Source of the DNA: an uncultured Akkermansia sp.
GTDB lineage: Bacteria; Verrucomicrobiota; Verrucomicrobiia; Verrucomicrobiales; Akkermansiaceae
Assembly (NCBI GenBank): GCA_905200945.1
Contig: CAJKMG010000027.1
Coordinates: forward strand, 1 to 23,477
Reading direction: 5' to 3'
DNA length: 23,477 nt
In this document: positions 9,104 to 17,860 of the stretch, in pieces
Layout of the letters: each line of letters starts with the position of its first letter
Position numbering within the stretch: position 1 is the first letter of the stretch
Notes under the pieces: model-generated
Told to the model about the DNA's origin: nothing
Databases searched by the model: none
The model's input: the letters and a program-made list of their open reading frames with translations, nothing else
Translations under genes and position numbers: made by a program

Positions 9104-9106
9104 GGC

Positions 9107-9125
9107 TGAAACAAGTATGAAACAA
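9107..9125 (-). promoter_or_regulatory. Two direct repeats TTGTTTCA upstream of lpxA
   Basis: On the minus strand TTGTTTCA occurs twice (9125-9118 and 9114-9107), 11 bp apart, that is one helical turn, ending 4 nt before the lpxA ATG. It could be an operator or a chance repeat. No -10/-35 pair is obvious with it. Confidence 0.2.
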
Positions 9126-9169
9126 ATTCAGGTGATTAAAAGCCTAAACCCCGCACGGCCGCCTTTTTA

Positions 9170-10036
9170 TCACATTTGGCCGGAAGCGGCCGCATAAGCC
9201 TCCATCTCAGGCAGCCAGGGAATCAGCAGAACGTAGATGAGTTGAAGGCACAGAATGACCAGCGCCAGCGTCATCACCACTTTGCGGGGCGTCAGGGGGC
9301 TGTTCAGCACATCCGTAGTCCCCAGCTTCCTGTCCCAGGGAGTGAAGCCGAAGCGGCGCACCCACCACCAGGAAAAGAACAGGGCCAGCAGCATCAGGGA
9401 AGGAGCAAAACACCCCAGGCCAAGCACCATGACGAACAGGGAGCGCCGGAATGCCGTGGGGAAAGAAAGGCGCCTTCCCCGGTAGTCCCTGACGGAAACG
9501 CCCAGCATGGCTTTTCCCGGGGTTGTTCCCAATGTACCAAGAAAGGCAGTTTCAACGAGAACCATCGGGAGGCAGAGGTAAAGCAGAGCTTCATAGGAAC
9601 CAGGAAGGAAACCGGGATTGAAAGCCAGGCCGGAAACTCTGAGCACGGACAAATACAGCGTCATGTGCATCATGATATCCGCCATTCTGCCGAGAAAACG
9701 GACGTACGCATACGGAACTACCAGCGGCGCTCCCTCATCCGAGGCCGTCCCCCCTTCTTCCTGCGGGCAATCCGCATCCGCGGCAAGCGCCGGAGCCTGC
9801 TCTTCCCCTGCGTTTTCCAGTCCCTCTTCCTCCCGGTTCCGCCGTTCTCCTTCTCCCCTGCTAACGGCACCTGCCCCCTTCAATGCCGGAAGGTCACGGA
9901 TACATACCCATTCCGGGCACCCGGCATGCCACGCCCGGGCGTTTTCCGGAATGAGGCCCGCCTCCAGCATGGAAATGACCTCCACTTCCGGCAGAGGCCC
10001 CTTCTGTTCATGACCCTGAATCCAGTAAATATCCAT
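9170..10036 (-). CDS. GYF_2 domain plus RDD family membrane protein
   Basis: 288 residues. Residues 1-50 (YWIQGHEQKGPLPEVEV, then WHAGCPEWVCIRDLP) fit the GYF_2 pattern, a small protein-interaction module. An acidic, low-complexity linker rich in Glu, Gly and Ala follows (about 55-100). The C-terminal part is an RDD domain: RFLGRMADIMM gives the Arg-Asp signature, TTPGKAMLGVSVRD the PGK loop, and PWDRKLGTTDVLN the final Asp. About four to five hydrophobic segments are visible. RDD proteins are often implicated in transport or membrane homeostasis, but no substrate can be read here. It starts 12 nt after the permease stop and 66 nt before lpxA, so it may link envelope functions in one transcript. 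Confidence 0.85.
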   Translation of the reverse strand: MDIYWIQGHEQKGPLPEVEVISMLEAGLIPENARAWHAGCPEWVCIRDLPALKGAGAVSRGEGERRNREEEGLENAGEEQAPALAADADCPQEEGGTASDEGAPLVVPYAYVRFLGRMADIMMHMTLYLSVLRVSGLAFNPGFLPGSYEALLYLCLPMVLVETAFLGTLGTTPGKAMLGVSVRDYRGRRLSFPTAFRRSLFVMVLGLGCFAPSLMLLALFFSWWWVRRFGFTPWDRKLGTTDVLNSPLTPRKVVMTLALVILCLQLIYVLLIPWLPEMEAYAAASGQM

Positions 10037-10048
10037 AGGAGATTCCTG

Positions 10049-11674
10049 TTACATACTGCGCAGGGAGCGGGCCGGATCCTGGCGCGCCGTGATCAGGGCA
10101 GGAATGATGGATGCCACCACAACCATGACAAAAGCTTTCACCGCCTGCCATGCCAGCTCCGCCCAGTCAATCACCACCGGGATATTCGCCGTGCCGTGGA
10201 AGGCCACGGGGAACGGGTCAAAGCCTATTCCCGCAAGAAAACCCTGAATCTGCATGCGGTATTCCAGCACCAGCAGCCCCAACCCTACCCCCAGGAGGGC
10301 TCCCACAAAACCGATGATGACGCCCTGCCACAGGAAGACGCGCACCACCTGGAACGGAGTGGCTCCCAACGCCTTCATCACGGCGATTTCCTTTTTCCTC
10401 TGGATGGAAACGGTAAACATCACCGCCATGATGCAAAAAGCGGAAATCAGGGAGATGAAGGACAGGACAAAGCTCATCATCATGCGCTCCTTCTGCATCA
10501 GTTCAAACCACGCGTTAAAACGGTCATGCCAGGTTTCCAGCGTCCATGCGGAAGAAGGCTTCTCCTTTTCCAGCGCCTGCATCACGGGAGCCAGCATCGT
10601 TTCCACATGGTAAGGGTCTTCCACGCGCAGGGCCACGGCCTGCACCACGTCATCCTCATACCCCAGCAATTCCTGGCCGATGACCAGCGGAATGAACAAG
10701 TCAGGGCTGGGCGTATGCTGGGAAGCCCGGTAAATTCCAATCACCTCCAGGTCCTTCGGCATCACCAGCTCCTTAATTTTCCGGAAGCATTCCATATCCG
10801 CCTCATTTCTTGCCCCGGCTTTGAAACCGCTCAAAACGGTTTCCCATTCCTTCCGCGTTCCTTGCGGAAAGGCCACCCTGCCGTTGTCCGCAAGCTCTCC
10901 GTCGTTCAGCACGGCAAGCAGATCCATCAGGCAGGAACGTTCCGCATCCCTGCGCGGGACGGACAACAGCCCGTTAAGCAGGGAAAAGGCCCTGTCCACG
11001 GAGGATCTGTCGGCCGTCTCACGCTCTCCCTCCGTCTTCAGGGATTTACCCCACTCTTTCAAATCCTTGAGTTCCCGCGCGTTTTTCTCCGCCAGCATCG
11101 GCAGCTCCGTCTGCTGGTAGGCGTGGGAAATTTCCTGAAAATTGCGGGTCGTATAAACCCGGACAACATCCCCCACATTCAATCCCATATTCTCCGCCAC
11201 AATGGAGGAAACCACAGCCTTTTCCCCCATGTCCAGTTCCGCATCGCCAGCGACCACCAAACGCTTCAAATCCTCCAACTGGGCGGCGTTTTCCGTATCA
11301 ATGGCCCGAAAAAAGCAGGGCCTCTGCCGCCCCTGCACATCCACCAGCGCATAGTCTTCTATCAGGGCGTAGGCGGACTGGACGCCGGGAACGTGCCTGA
11401 GTTTCTCCCCCAAATCCATCCAGTCCGGAATCACTTCCCTCACGCCGAAGTCGTTCCGGTAGCATACCTGGACGTGTGGGGAGTGCGCAAACAGATTACC
11501 CTGAATTTCCTTCTGGAGGCCTCCCATGACGGACAAAACGACGATGAGCACCATTACCCCCAGAGAGACGCCCAGCAGGCAAATCAGGGTAATAATGGAA
11601 AAGAAAGTCCGCAACGGGTTCAAATACCGCAGCGCCAGGCTCAGGCTGATGTACCGGCTCAATAGGTTCTTCAT
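10049..11674 (-). CDS. LolC/LolE-like ABC transporter permease (FtsX superfamily)
   Basis: 541 residues. TM1 is at about 25-50 (FFSIITLICLLGVSLGVMVL). A large extracytoplasmic MacB_PCD-like domain follows, then three C-terminal TM helices (about 398-422, 448-470, 510-530). The FtsX-domain hallmarks SIQRKKEIAVMKALGAT and PALITARQDPARSLRSM are clear. LolCDE complexes extract lipoproteins from the inner membrane for transfer to LolA. Typical LolC/E are about 400 residues. This one carries roughly 125 additional residues (about 177-305), charged and helix-prone, in the extracytoplasmic domain. No LolD-type ATPase gene lies in the window, so its partner must be encoded elsewhere. A general FtsX/MacB-like permease is the alternative. 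It is the first gene of the permease, RDD, lpxA, gph run. Confidence 0.87.
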   Translation of the reverse strand: MKNLLSRYISLSLALRYLNPLRTFFSIITLICLLGVSLGVMVLIVVLSVMGGLQKEIQGNLFAHSPHVQVCYRNDFGVREVIPDWMDLGEKLRHVPGVQSAYALIEDYALVDVQGRQRPCFFRAIDTENAAQLEDLKRLVVAGDAELDMGEKAVVSSIVAENMGLNVGDVVRVYTTRNFQEISHAYQQTELPMLAEKNARELKDLKEWGKSLKTEGERETADRSSVDRAFSLLNGLLSVPRRDAERSCLMDLLAVLNDGELADNGRVAFPQGTRKEWETVLSGFKAGARNEADMECFRKIKELVMPKDLEVIGIYRASQHTPSPDLFIPLVIGQELLGYEDDVVQAVALRVEDPYHVETMLAPVMQALEKEKPSSAWTLETWHDRFNAWFELMQKERMMMSFVLSFISLISAFCIMAVMFTVSIQRKKEIAVMKALGATPFQVVRVFLWQGVIIGFVGALLGVGLGLLVLEYRMQIQGFLAGIGFDPFPVAFHGTANIPVVIDWAELAWQAVKAFVMVVVASIIPALITARQDPARSLRSM

Positions 11675-11692
11675 GAATAACGCGGCACACCT

Positions 11693-11772
11693 TGCCTGAT
11701 TGCGCTCCCCTTTCCAAGCCTAAAACATGTTCCGGAAAACGGGCGGCCTTTCTTCTGCCGCGCAATCAGGCA
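11693..11772. repeat. Perfect 13-bp inverted repeat, arms 54 nt apart
   Basis: TGCCTGATTGCGC at 11693-11705 and its exact reverse complement GCGCAATCAGGCA at 11760-11772. The 54-nt interior holds the short palindromes ACATGT and TCCGGA. It could be a cruciform or RNA hairpin in the permease leader, or a small palindromic mobile unit. Confidence 0.7.
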
Positions 11773-11799
11773 GAAAAGGGGCATCCCCTCTTTTCCTGC
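11770..11799. repeat. Imperfect hairpin adjoining the 13-bp inverted repeat
   Basis: GCAGAAAAGGGG (11770-11781), loop CAT, then CCCCTCTTTTCCTGC (11785-11799), pairing with small bulges. It shares the first three bases with the right arm of the 13-bp repeat, so the two structures are mutually exclusive. No following T-run, so it is not a standard terminator. Confidence 0.4.
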
Positions 11800-11973
11800 G
11801 TTGAGAACTTTCCTGTGCCCCGCTCCCGGAAAATATCCCGCGCCAGAATTATTCCCTTCATGCAAACGGATGGGAAAAACAGGAAAAAATCATCATATCT
11901 TGTTGACTTCTATTTTTATAGATGTATCCATAGGTTTAATTGCTAAATGGCGCACCTTATCACAAAATTATTG

Positions 11974-12002
11974 TTGATAAACAGAAATTATTTAAAGATA
12001 TT
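11974..12002 (+). promoter_or_regulatory. Candidate promoter of the RHS gene
   Basis: TTGATA (11974-11979), 17-nt spacer, GATATT (11997-12002), in an AT-rich stretch. Initiation near 12009 would make the ATG at 12011 nearly leaderless and would favour the downstream ATG at 12158. A second TTGACT lies at 11903 without a good -10. Confidence 0.35.
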
Positions 12003-12010
12003 CAATTAGA

Positions 12011-15000
12011 ATGAGATCTAACTTTTCCATCTGCAACAGCGTCCGGGGCAATCATCATCTTGGTTTTACCGTTACGCCGGTTTTACAGAAGAGGGAGGGA
12101 GAATCATCCGTCTCCTTTTCTTATCATCATGCCGCTCCGTCCTATCCCGGAGACGTGATGCCGGAAACCTCCAAACAAATTCAAGTAGGGGAAGGCGGAG
12201 GGGATACCCGTCTGTACGTACTGACGGCCACCGGCACAGTGGATGACCAGGCCACGATTTCAGTAGCGGGGCAAAGCTATACGTCACCCTCAGGCGCCGG
12301 AGTAAGAATTAACGGCAGCTTCCCCGGCATCAAGGCCGGGTTTTATACAGTATCCGTCTCCCACATCAACATTGATTATCCTCCCAGGGGGAACGTCTCC
12401 TTCCTCAATTGCACCGTAGGCCCGGCCAGCGCCATCTCCATCACGCCTGAAGAGAACGACCCGCCGCAGAAATGCGATTGTGACTGCCCGCCGTGCTCCT
12501 GCAATTCGGACGGTGAAACTGCTCCCGGAGGCGCCCCCTCCAGCAGCGGCGCCCCAGTCAGCGGCCGCTCCTCCCTGCGCCGTTTCTTTTCCAATCTGAC
12601 CTCAACCTCCGGAGGCAGCGGGGTGATGCGGCAATCCTCCGTTAATGACATGGCCTGGTCGGCGCAGTTCGGCATGTTCCGCGGCATATCCCACATGCCG
12701 GCGGGACGTCTGGAAATTTCAGCCCACCGATCTTTCTCCCCGGATTTATCCTCCCCGGCTGGCTTGGCCCTGCGGCATCCGCTAGCCACCTTCCTCGCGC
12801 TGCCGGAAGGGGGCATGGCGCCCAACACGCTGGTTGCTCTGCTGGATGGGGCCAGTTACACCAACTACATGCTTGACGGCACAGGAAGCGCGTTTTTCCC
12901 GGTAGGCGCATCGGGCATCACAACGACCATCCTGGCCCCCGTCCCGGCCATGAGCAGGGAAGCGGAGGCATGCAGCCTTGAGCAGGCCGCCTTCATCCGC
13001 GCTTCTTATGCGGGCGGAGGCGCCGCCTTTTACTCTCTTTCCACAGGGCAATGCGAAGGCTATATCTCCGCGGGCGGGTATTTGATGACCGCATCGGAAG
13101 GCGAAAATTACCTGGCGATTGTCCGTGGCGAACACGGCGTTATCCGTCAAATATGGAACACCTGGGATGGGCTGGCGGATGTGCTCCCCCTGGAAGGAGG
13201 AGGGTATGCCATCAGCATTTATCCGCCCGCGCAGGTCATGGAACCGGAGGAAGAAGGAGCCCTGTTCACCGTTGAAGGGACTCCGGCGAAAATCTTCACC
13301 GTGACGGGAGACGAAGCTTTGCAAACCCTCGTCATCTCTGAACGCGACAACACGTTGCCGGCCACTGTACCCGACTTCGTGACCAAATGGACATGGTCGC
13401 AAGAAGCCTGGAGCATGGCGAAAGGAACAGGAGAAGATGCCGTTGAAACGCGGAGGGAACGCCTTCAACAGGAGGAAGATTCGCAGGAAAACCGCTACCG
13501 CGTCCTCACCCGTCTGATGAAAAACAATGTGGTGGCCTCCTGCACGCTTGAGGAATATGAAACGACCATCACCGGAGAACACCTGCTGAGCCGCACGGAA
13601 GGGTACGGAGCCGAAGGGGCGTTGACTACCGTTTACTCCTATGATGACTCCGGCCGGCTTATCTCCTCTGCTTCTCCCAACGCGGGGGAACACAAAACCG
13701 TCTACGACGCCGCAGGACGCCCGGTGCTGGAAAACAGCCCATGGGGAGCCAACGGATTGCGGACAGTAAGCACGAAGTACCGTGACAGCGCCGCAGGCTA
13801 CAGCAGCGAACCGGCCGAAGTAAAAATCCAGCTCTCTACCGTTTCCGCAGTCAACACGTTAAGCCTTGCGGTATATACCTATGCGGAAGAAAACCATGTC
13901 AAACGCGTGGAAAAGCGTGAAACGGCGGCAGGCTCTTCCGTCACGCAGCTCAGCGTTACGGAAACCTGGCTGGCCGGCGCGCCGAATGCCTTCGCGGCGG
14001 GACGCCTCAAGATGGAACAGGCCGTCAACGGCGTACAGACTCATTATACCTACGCCCCAACCACAGATCATGGGGCCCTCTACAGCGTCACGGCGGAAAC
14101 GCGCATCAACGGAGAACCCGTTCCCGGCCAGTCAACCCGCCGCGTCAGCTACATCACCGCTGAAGGAAACACCGCAAGGGAAGAAAACCTCGTCCTGCTC
14201 CCCACGGGCGAGTGGAGGCAAACCGGCGGCGCTTCCTACTCTTACGACCTTCTCAACCGCCGTGTGGGAACGGTGCGCGACAATGGCCGCACTTCTTCCC
14301 GCGCCCTGACCTGCACAGGAGAACCCCTTTGGGAAGTTGACGAAGACGGCGTACGCACGGATTACGCTTATAACACCGCCCGGCAGCTCATTGAAACCAC
14401 GCGCAGCGAAATAAACGACGGGACTGACGTCGTCACTCCGGAAACGATCACGGCGTATGGACGCGATGCGGCAGGGCAGATAATAAGCGCGACGACCCAC
14501 ATCGGGCCGATGCGGACAACCGAGGAAACTGCTTATGACCTGCTGGGCCGCGTGACCCGCAAAACCGATGTGCTGGGCCGCGTCACAACAACCAGCTACA
14601 GCGAAGACGGACTGACGGTTACGACAACCACGCCATCAGGGGCGACGCTCGTCAATACATACAACACAGACGGGAGCATCGCGCATGAATCCGGCACAGG
14701 GCAAAGGGAACTCTACCACATTTATGATTTTATCAGAGGCCTGCGCCACACTACCCGGCTGGCGGACAACACAACCATCCTGAAACAGGACATTCGGGAC
14801 GGCTTCGGACAAACCATTACGCTGACTTCTCCCACCACCCTGGAAAACACCTATCTCTATACCCGCAGCGTTTACAATGCGCTGGGCCAGCTCACCCGCC
14901 GCACGGAAGGGACCCAGGCTCCGGTGGAGTATGAGTATGACAGCATGGGAAATCTGGCCAGACAAACCGTTGTGCTCGACTCGGCGTCTCCGGCGGATGC

Positions 15001-17854
15001 GGCAAAAAACCGTATCCAGACTTTCCAGACAGCCTGGGAAGAACGTGAAGACGGCGTCTATCAAAACGTCGCCGCTACCCGCAACAATGCGGCGGGCAAC
15101 ATGTTAAGCAGCGCTGTCAAACGGCTGGTTACGGAATCCGCCGTTCTGCAAAACAGGCAAATCACCATCGACGAACGCGGCCATGAAAGCATCTGGTGGA
15201 CCGAATATGGGCAGGGCGCGGTGCGCGTGGAAAAAAGCAGCGTGCCTACCTCCAACATCACAGCTTCCGCTACCGTCGTGGACGGCTTCACGACTTCAGA
15301 GACGGATGATCGGGGAATCGTCACCACTTTCACCCGCCGCTACACGGAAACCGGCCTCGTCCGGACGGTCACGGATGGCCGGGGAAACACTTCCATCACT
15401 CATACAGACATTGCCGGCCGCCCGATTGCCGTAACCGATGCTGCCGGCAATACGACAAACACGACCTATTGCGCGACCAGCGACAATCCCTCTGCCGTCA
15501 CAAATGCCCTGGGCAACACGGCCAACTATGCCTACGATATCAGGAACCGTAAAACAGCGGAATACGGCACGGCCATCCAGCCAGCCCTGTTCGCCTGGGA
15601 CGATGCAGACCGCCTTATCAGCCTCACCACCTTCCGCATAGACGAAGAAACGATCATTTCCGACCCATCCGATCTTTCCGGCGGAGACACTACCGTCTGG
15701 ACTTACCATGACGCTACCGGGCTGGAATTGGGCAAGACTTACGCCAACGGCCGGGGAACCGTCCGGACCTACGATGCCAACAACCGCCTTGCCACGGAAA
15801 CGGACGCGCGCGGCATCGTCACCACCTGCGTATGGAACGCGGCGCAAGGCCTTCTCACAAGAATCGGCTTTTCCGACGGCACGCCGGAACAGGCCTTCTC
15901 CTATAACATCCTCGGCCAGCTCACGCAAGTGACGGACGCCTCAGGCATACGTACCTTCTCTTACAATGAATACAGCGACCCCGTACAGGACAGCGTCACG
16001 GTGAATGGCGCCGTCTTCCCTCTCGTGGAAACCCTGGACGGCTACGGTCGCAGCATCGGCTACGTCCTCAAACGCGGCGCCAGCGGCAATGCCCAAATCG
16101 CCTCCTGGGGCTACGCGCCGGACGGGCGCATCAACAGCGCGGGCTTCATGCACAGCGGACAGAACCGCATCTTTGAATATAACTATCTGGCAGGAAGCAA
16201 TCTGCTGGAAACCTTGACGATGCCCAACGGCATGACGCTGGAACAAAGCTATGAAGCCAAACGTGACCTGCTGGCGGACATGGACTATAACCGCGGAACA
16301 ACCCTCGTCTCCCGCCGCGCCTATGCCTATGACGCCCTGGGGCGGCCAACCGCCCGCACCCTCCTCCGCCAGGGAACCACACGCCGCGACGTCTTCTCCT
16401 ACAACGGGAGAAGCGAGCTTGCAGCGGCCACCCTCGGCACGGACGCTTACGCCTATGACTATGACAACATAGGCAACCGCAAGACAGCGCGGGAAATAGA
16501 GGAGGAATTCGCTTACACGGCCAACGAACTCAACCAGTACACAAGTATTGAGCAATCCATTCCCAGCTCTTCCCTCTCCCCCCGGGAACAGCCTTTTGTC
16601 CCCACCTATGACGCTGACGGCAACCAGACGAAAATCAGGACCGCTACCGGCGTCTGGACGGCGGAATACAACGCGCTCAACCGTCCCGTGCGCTTCACCC
16701 GCACGGCGGAGGACGGCACGGTGACCACCGTCACCGGCGACTACGACTACATGGGACGCAGGATCTTCAAGAAAGTGGAACATACCGCAACCAATCCGGA
16801 AACGGGAGAAAGCACGACATCCGTCATCCTGAACCACCGCTACCTTTACCGGGGCTATCTGCAAATCGCGGCCCTCGACCTCACGCGAACGACGCTCAAC
16901 GCCTTATGGTACATCCTGTGGGACCCGACGGAACCTGTCGCCACACGCCCGCTGGCTATCCAGACGGCGGGCAGCTGGTTTGTCTACGGCTGGGATTTGA
17001 CCAAAAACGTGATGGAACTCTACAAGAGCAACGGAACCATCGCGAATTCCTACTCCTACGCCCCCTTTGGCGAAGCCACGCAAACAGGCAGCATCACCAA
17101 TCCCCTTCAATGGAGCAACGAGGCATATGATGCCGAGCTGGGGATGGTATATTACAACTTCCGGTTCTATAATCCCAGAGAGGGGAGGTGGATAAGTAGA
17201 GATTTCCTGACAACTCCCAATCTTGTCGATTTCGTGTTTAATTCACCCATCAGCATTATTGATGTACTTGGTGCATGGGGGAGTGGTACTCAAGGCGACC
17301 CTTCATCAAAAGAACTTCCTGGGCATTCCGACTTAGGTAGTCTATCAGGATTTGATTACGCTAAAGAAGATGATGGGCTTACCAATCCTTATATACAACC
17401 ATGGCGACACTTCAAGCACTTGGCAGAAGCAGAAAAGGAACTTCTCAATGCTACGCGAAGCTGCGATAAAAATAAGTTCGAAAGTTATATGCACCAAATG
17501 CAAGACTTTTATTCGCACTATGCTAATGGATATCGATGGTATTTGGGAGGGCACATACTGGATGGAACAAAACCCGATAATCCCCATAAACATTCAACAG
17601 CTTTTCAAGAAGCCAAGAATCGGACCCTTATGTGGGAAGGAAATTGGTTGGTATGTTGCTGCAAAAATGAAAAAGGAGACTGGATTAAAAATGAAAAAAA
17701 TAAAACTCAATGCGAAAGGCTGGAAATTCCTGAATCGGCCTATCCCATCAAGGAGGAACCGCCCGGTCCCATTCAAAAGTTAGGAGAACGTATTGGAGAA
17801 GCTACAAGAACAATGCCTATAACGACAGGAAAGAACTTACTGATAACACGATAA
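12011..17854 (+). CDS. RHS-repeat protein with Het-C-like C-terminal toxin tip
   Basis: A polymorphic-toxin carrier of up to 1947 residues. The N-terminal part has beta-rich sequence and a Cys cluster CDCDCPPCSC (155-164), with no signal peptide or PAAR module visible. YD/RHS repeats (such as YAYDALGRPTAR, YEYDSMGNLARQ, FSYNILGQLTQV) run from about 540 to 1680 and should form the usual beta-cocoon. The RHS core ends near residue 1755 with YYNFRFYNPREGRWISRD and IIDVLG. The tip (about 1756-1947) is AT-rich and unlike the body. It contains W1798, H1800, H1803 and H1828-x3-D1832-F-Y-x-H1836, a motif known from Het-C and zinc-dependent phospholipase-like helical folds, so a metal-dependent hydrolase is inferred. 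The ATG at 12158 has GGAG five nt upstream and may be the true start. The secretion route is not apparent. Confidence 0.9.
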   Translation: MRSNFSICNSVRGNHHLGFTVTPVLQKREGESSVSFSYHHAAPSYPGDVMPETSKQIQVGEGGGDTRLYVLTATGTVDDQATISVAGQSYTSPSGAGVRINGSFPGIKAGFYTVSVSHINIDYPPRGNVSFLNCTVGPASAISITPEENDPPQKCDCDCPPCSCNSDGETAPGGAPSSSGAPVSGRSSLRRFFSNLTSTSGGSGVMRQSSVNDMAWSAQFGMFRGISHMPAGRLEISAHRSFSPDLSSPAGLALRHPLATFLALPEGGMAPNTLVALLDGASYTNYMLDGTGSAFFPVGASGITTTILAPVPAMSREAEACSLEQAAFIRASYAGGGAAFYSLSTGQCEGYISAGGYLMTASEGENYLAIVRGEHGVIRQIWNTWDGLADVLPLEGGGYAISIYPPAQVMEPEEEGALFTVEGTPAKIFTVTGDEALQTLVISERDNTLPATVPDFVTKWTWSQEAWSMAKGTGEDAVETRRERLQQEEDSQENRYRVLTRLMKNNVVASCTLEEYETTITGEHLLSRTEGYGAEGALTTVYSYDDSGRLISSASPNAGEHKTVYDAAGRPVLENSPWGANGLRTVSTKYRDSAAGYSSEPAEVKIQLSTVSAVNTLSLAVYTYAEENHVKRVEKRETAAGSSVTQLSVTETWLAGAPNAFAAGRLKMEQAVNGVQTHYTYAPTTDHGALYSVTAETRINGEPVPGQSTRRVSYITAEGNTAREENLVLLPTGEWRQTGGASYSYDLLNRRVGTVRDNGRTSSRALTCTGEPLWEVDEDGVRTDYAYNTARQLIETTRSEINDGTDVVTPETITAYGRDAAGQIISATTHIGPMRTTEETAYDLLGRVTRKTDVLGRVTTTSYSEDGLTVTTTTPSGATLVNTYNTDGSIAHESGTGQRELYHIYDFIRGLRHTTRLADNTTILKQDIRDGFGQTITLTSPTTLENTYLYTRSVYNALGQLTRRTEGTQAPVEYEYDSMGNLARQTVVLDSASPADAAKNRIQTFQTAWEEREDGVYQNVAATRNNAAGNMLSSAVKRLVTESAVLQNRQITIDERGHESIWWTEYGQGAVRVEKSSVPTSNITASATVVDGFTTSETDDRGIVTTFTRRYTETGLVRTVTDGRGNTSITHTDIAGRPIAVTDAAGNTTNTTYCATSDNPSAVTNALGNTANYAYDIRNRKTAEYGTAIQPALFAWDDADRLISLTTFRIDEETIISDPSDLSGGDTTVWTYHDATGLELGKTYANGRGTVRTYDANNRLATETDARGIVTTCVWNAAQGLLTRIGFSDGTPEQAFSYNILGQLTQVTDASGIRTFSYNEYSDPVQDSVTVNGAVFPLVETLDGYGRSIGYVLKRGASGNAQIASWGYAPDGRINSAGFMHSGQNRIFEYNYLAGSNLLETLTMPNGMTLEQSYEAKRDLLADMDYNRGTTLVSRRAYAYDALGRPTARTLLRQGTTRRDVFSYNGRSELAAATLGTDAYAYDYDNIGNRKTAREIEEEFAYTANELNQYTSIEQSIPSSSLSPREQPFVPTYDADGNQTKIRTATGVWTAEYNALNRPVRFTRTAEDGTVTTVTGDYDYMGRRIFKKVEHTATNPETGESTTSVILNHRYLYRGYLQIAALDLTRTTLNALWYILWDPTEPVATRPLAIQTAGSWFVYGWDLTKNVMELYKSNGTIANSYSYAPFGEATQTGSITNPLQWSNEAYDAELGMVYYNFRFYNPREGRWISRDFLTTPNLVDFVFNSPISIIDVLGAWGSGTQGDPSSKELPGHSDLGSLSGFDYAKEDDGLTNPYIQPWRHFKHLAEAEKELLNATRSCDKNKFESYMHQMQDFYSHYANGYRWYLGGHILDGTKPDNPHKHSTAFQEAKNRTLMWEGNWLVCCCKNEKGDWIKNEKNKTQCERLEIPESAYPIKEEPPGPIQKLGERIGEATRTMPITTGKNLLITR
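16952..17123 (+). repeat. RHS core segment duplicated at 19284-19455
   Basis: 172 bp in the main RHS gene, starting at the codons for LAIQTAGSW and ending just before the divergent end of the core. It matches the orphan copy with only four mismatches and no gap by direct comparison. It probably serves as the recombination arm for tip exchange. Confidence 0.9.
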
Positions 17855-17860
17855 ATTCCT

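Larger units (their letters stand above)
11675..12010. other. Gene-free 336-nt stretch between the divergent permease and RHS genes
   Basis: No convincing gene. The left half is GC-rich and holds nested inverted repeats (11693-11800). The right half (from about 11880) is AT-rich and holds promoter-like sequence for the RHS gene. It should contain the divergent promoters for both neighbours; I could not place the minus-strand one. Confidence 0.6.

Noticed and set aside
9176..11665. Very long plus-strand open frame (over 800 codons)
   Set aside because: It lies antisense to the permease and RDD genes, whose protein motifs are clear. The translation is His/Gln/Arg-rich with no domain, typical of a shadow frame in GC-rich DNA.
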